Position numbers and translations under genes: made by a program
Part shown: piece after piece, positions 4,775 through 5,259 of the stretch
How the letters are laid out: every line of letters begins with the position of its first letter
Position numbering within the stretch: the stretch's first letter is position 1
Assembly: GCA_937916025.1 (NCBI GenBank)
Contig: CALGGX010000543.1
Location: 1-5,259, forward strand
DNA: 5,259 nt
Direction of reading: 5' to 3'
From: an uncultured Selenomonadales bacterium
GTDB lineage: Bacteria > Bacillota_C > Negativicutes > Selenomonadales > Selenomonadaceae
Notes under the pieces: generated by a model
The model's database searches: none
Told to the model about the DNA's origin: nothing
The model's input: the letters and a program-made list of their open reading frames with translations, nothing else

Positions 4775-5259
4775 TCATTTTGAAACTGCACTCGCAATTG
4801 TGTGGAAGATCATTTCGGAAGAAAGCATGCCGTTTTCTTTGCAATAATTCAATTCTTCGTCAAAGACTTTCGCACGCGCCTCGATTTGAGTGTCGTGCTT
4901 TCGGAGCAAGACCTCTTCAATGAAATTTGAAATGCCGTCGAAATCCGCGCCGTCGACATGATAATTGGCGGCGAGAATTTTTTTGCCGAGCGGATTGTGT
5001 TTCGTCGTTTTTCGCGTCAAAAACAGCATCGGCTTATGCGTATACTGATATTCGGCAACGAAAGAGCAACTGTCAAGGATCATGCCGTCCGAAGACTTGA
5101 ACACGTCTTGATAGTAACCGCCGACAACAACTTTTGCATTCGGCAAAGCATCCCAAGCATCGAGATATTCTTTGAATGCTTCGTGCGAAGGAAAGGTTCC
5201 CGTGTTTACTGCCGAATAAAACAGGTTCGGATGCGGTTTGACAACCCATGAAGTTTCCG
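4775..5259 (-). CDS. CDP-glycerol glycerophosphotransferase family protein, C-terminal part (5' end outside the window)
   Basis: The frame is open from the window edge to the stop at 4775-4777, giving the last 160 residues. A TTG codon at 5146 is internal and should not be taken as the start: the 37 codons before it continue the conserved domain. Visible motifs, counted from the first full codon, are WVVKPHPNL (4-12), then VVVGGYYQDVF (43-53) and ILDSCSFVAEYQYTHKPMLFL (60-80). These match the KPHP and D-S-x-SF-x-x-E-Y...KP blocks of the nucleotide-binding C-terminal half of the Glyphos_transf family. Members use CDP-glycerol or related donors to build polyol-phosphate polymers such as teichoic acids or capsules at the inner face of the membrane. 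The closing segment (111-160) is helical and charged, with no membrane segment. Donor and product are uncertain, and other GT-B enzymes share the fold. Confidence 0.75.
   Translation of the reverse strand, partial: ETSWVVKPHPNLFYSAVNTGTFPSHEAFKEYLDAWDALPNAKVVVGGYYQDVFKSSDGMILDSCSFVAEYQYTHKPMLFLTRKTTKHNPLGKKILAANYHVDGADFDGISNFIEEVLLRKHDTQIEARAKVFDEELNYCKENGMLSSEMIFHTIASAVSK

Noticed and set aside
5144..5146. TTG codon as the start of a 123-aa protein
   Set aside because: The frame stays open for 37 further codons to the window edge, and those codons encode the conserved KPHP block, so the TTG is an internal leucine.

Overview
The window is bacterial DNA of moderate G+C, with tightly packed genes, strong AGGAG-type ribosome binding sites and ATG starts. 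The host phylum cannot be fixed from the sequence. The strong Shine-Dalgarno sites and the AATTACG heptamer repeats would fit a Firmicute-like (for example Negativicutes-type) genome, but that is only an inference.

Left edge (1-173): a short tandem array of AATTACG-type heptamers, an intrinsic terminator at 70-103 that probably ends a gene to the left of the window, and a candidate promoter at 107-135. Plus strand (174-913): a two-gene unit made of a small protein of unknown function (87 aa) and tadA, the tRNA adenosine deaminase that makes inosine-34 in tRNA-Arg(ACG).

Minus strand (882-5259), transcribed right to left: the 3' part of a CDP-glycerol glycerophosphotransferase-family gene cut by the window edge, a left-handed beta-helix sugar O-acetyltransferase, and an 1105-aa single-chain restriction-modification enzyme. 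The spacings are 19 bp and an 11-bp overlap, so the three look like one operon. The first two suggest a cell-surface glycan or teichoic/capsule-type polymer locus. The third joins, in one chain, an N-terminal PD-(D/E)xK nuclease-like domain (D69, E90, K92), a gamma-class N6-adenine methyltransferase (DSSCGTGG and NPPFG) and two tandem target-recognition half-subunits. This is the architecture of R-M-S fusion enzymes of the type IIB/IIG kind; no helicase motor is present.

The most interesting point is a run of ten A residues (sense strand; T10 at 2276-2285) at the junction between the methyltransferase and the specificity half of this enzyme. Losing or gaining one A would end the protein within about ten codons, leaving nuclease plus methyltransferase without any recognition domain. 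This is what a phase-variation or slippage switch would look like, although AAA codon preference at a Lys-Lys-Lys-Ile stretch could also produce it. The restriction-modification gene and tadA converge and overlap by 32 bp at their 3' ends with no terminator between them.
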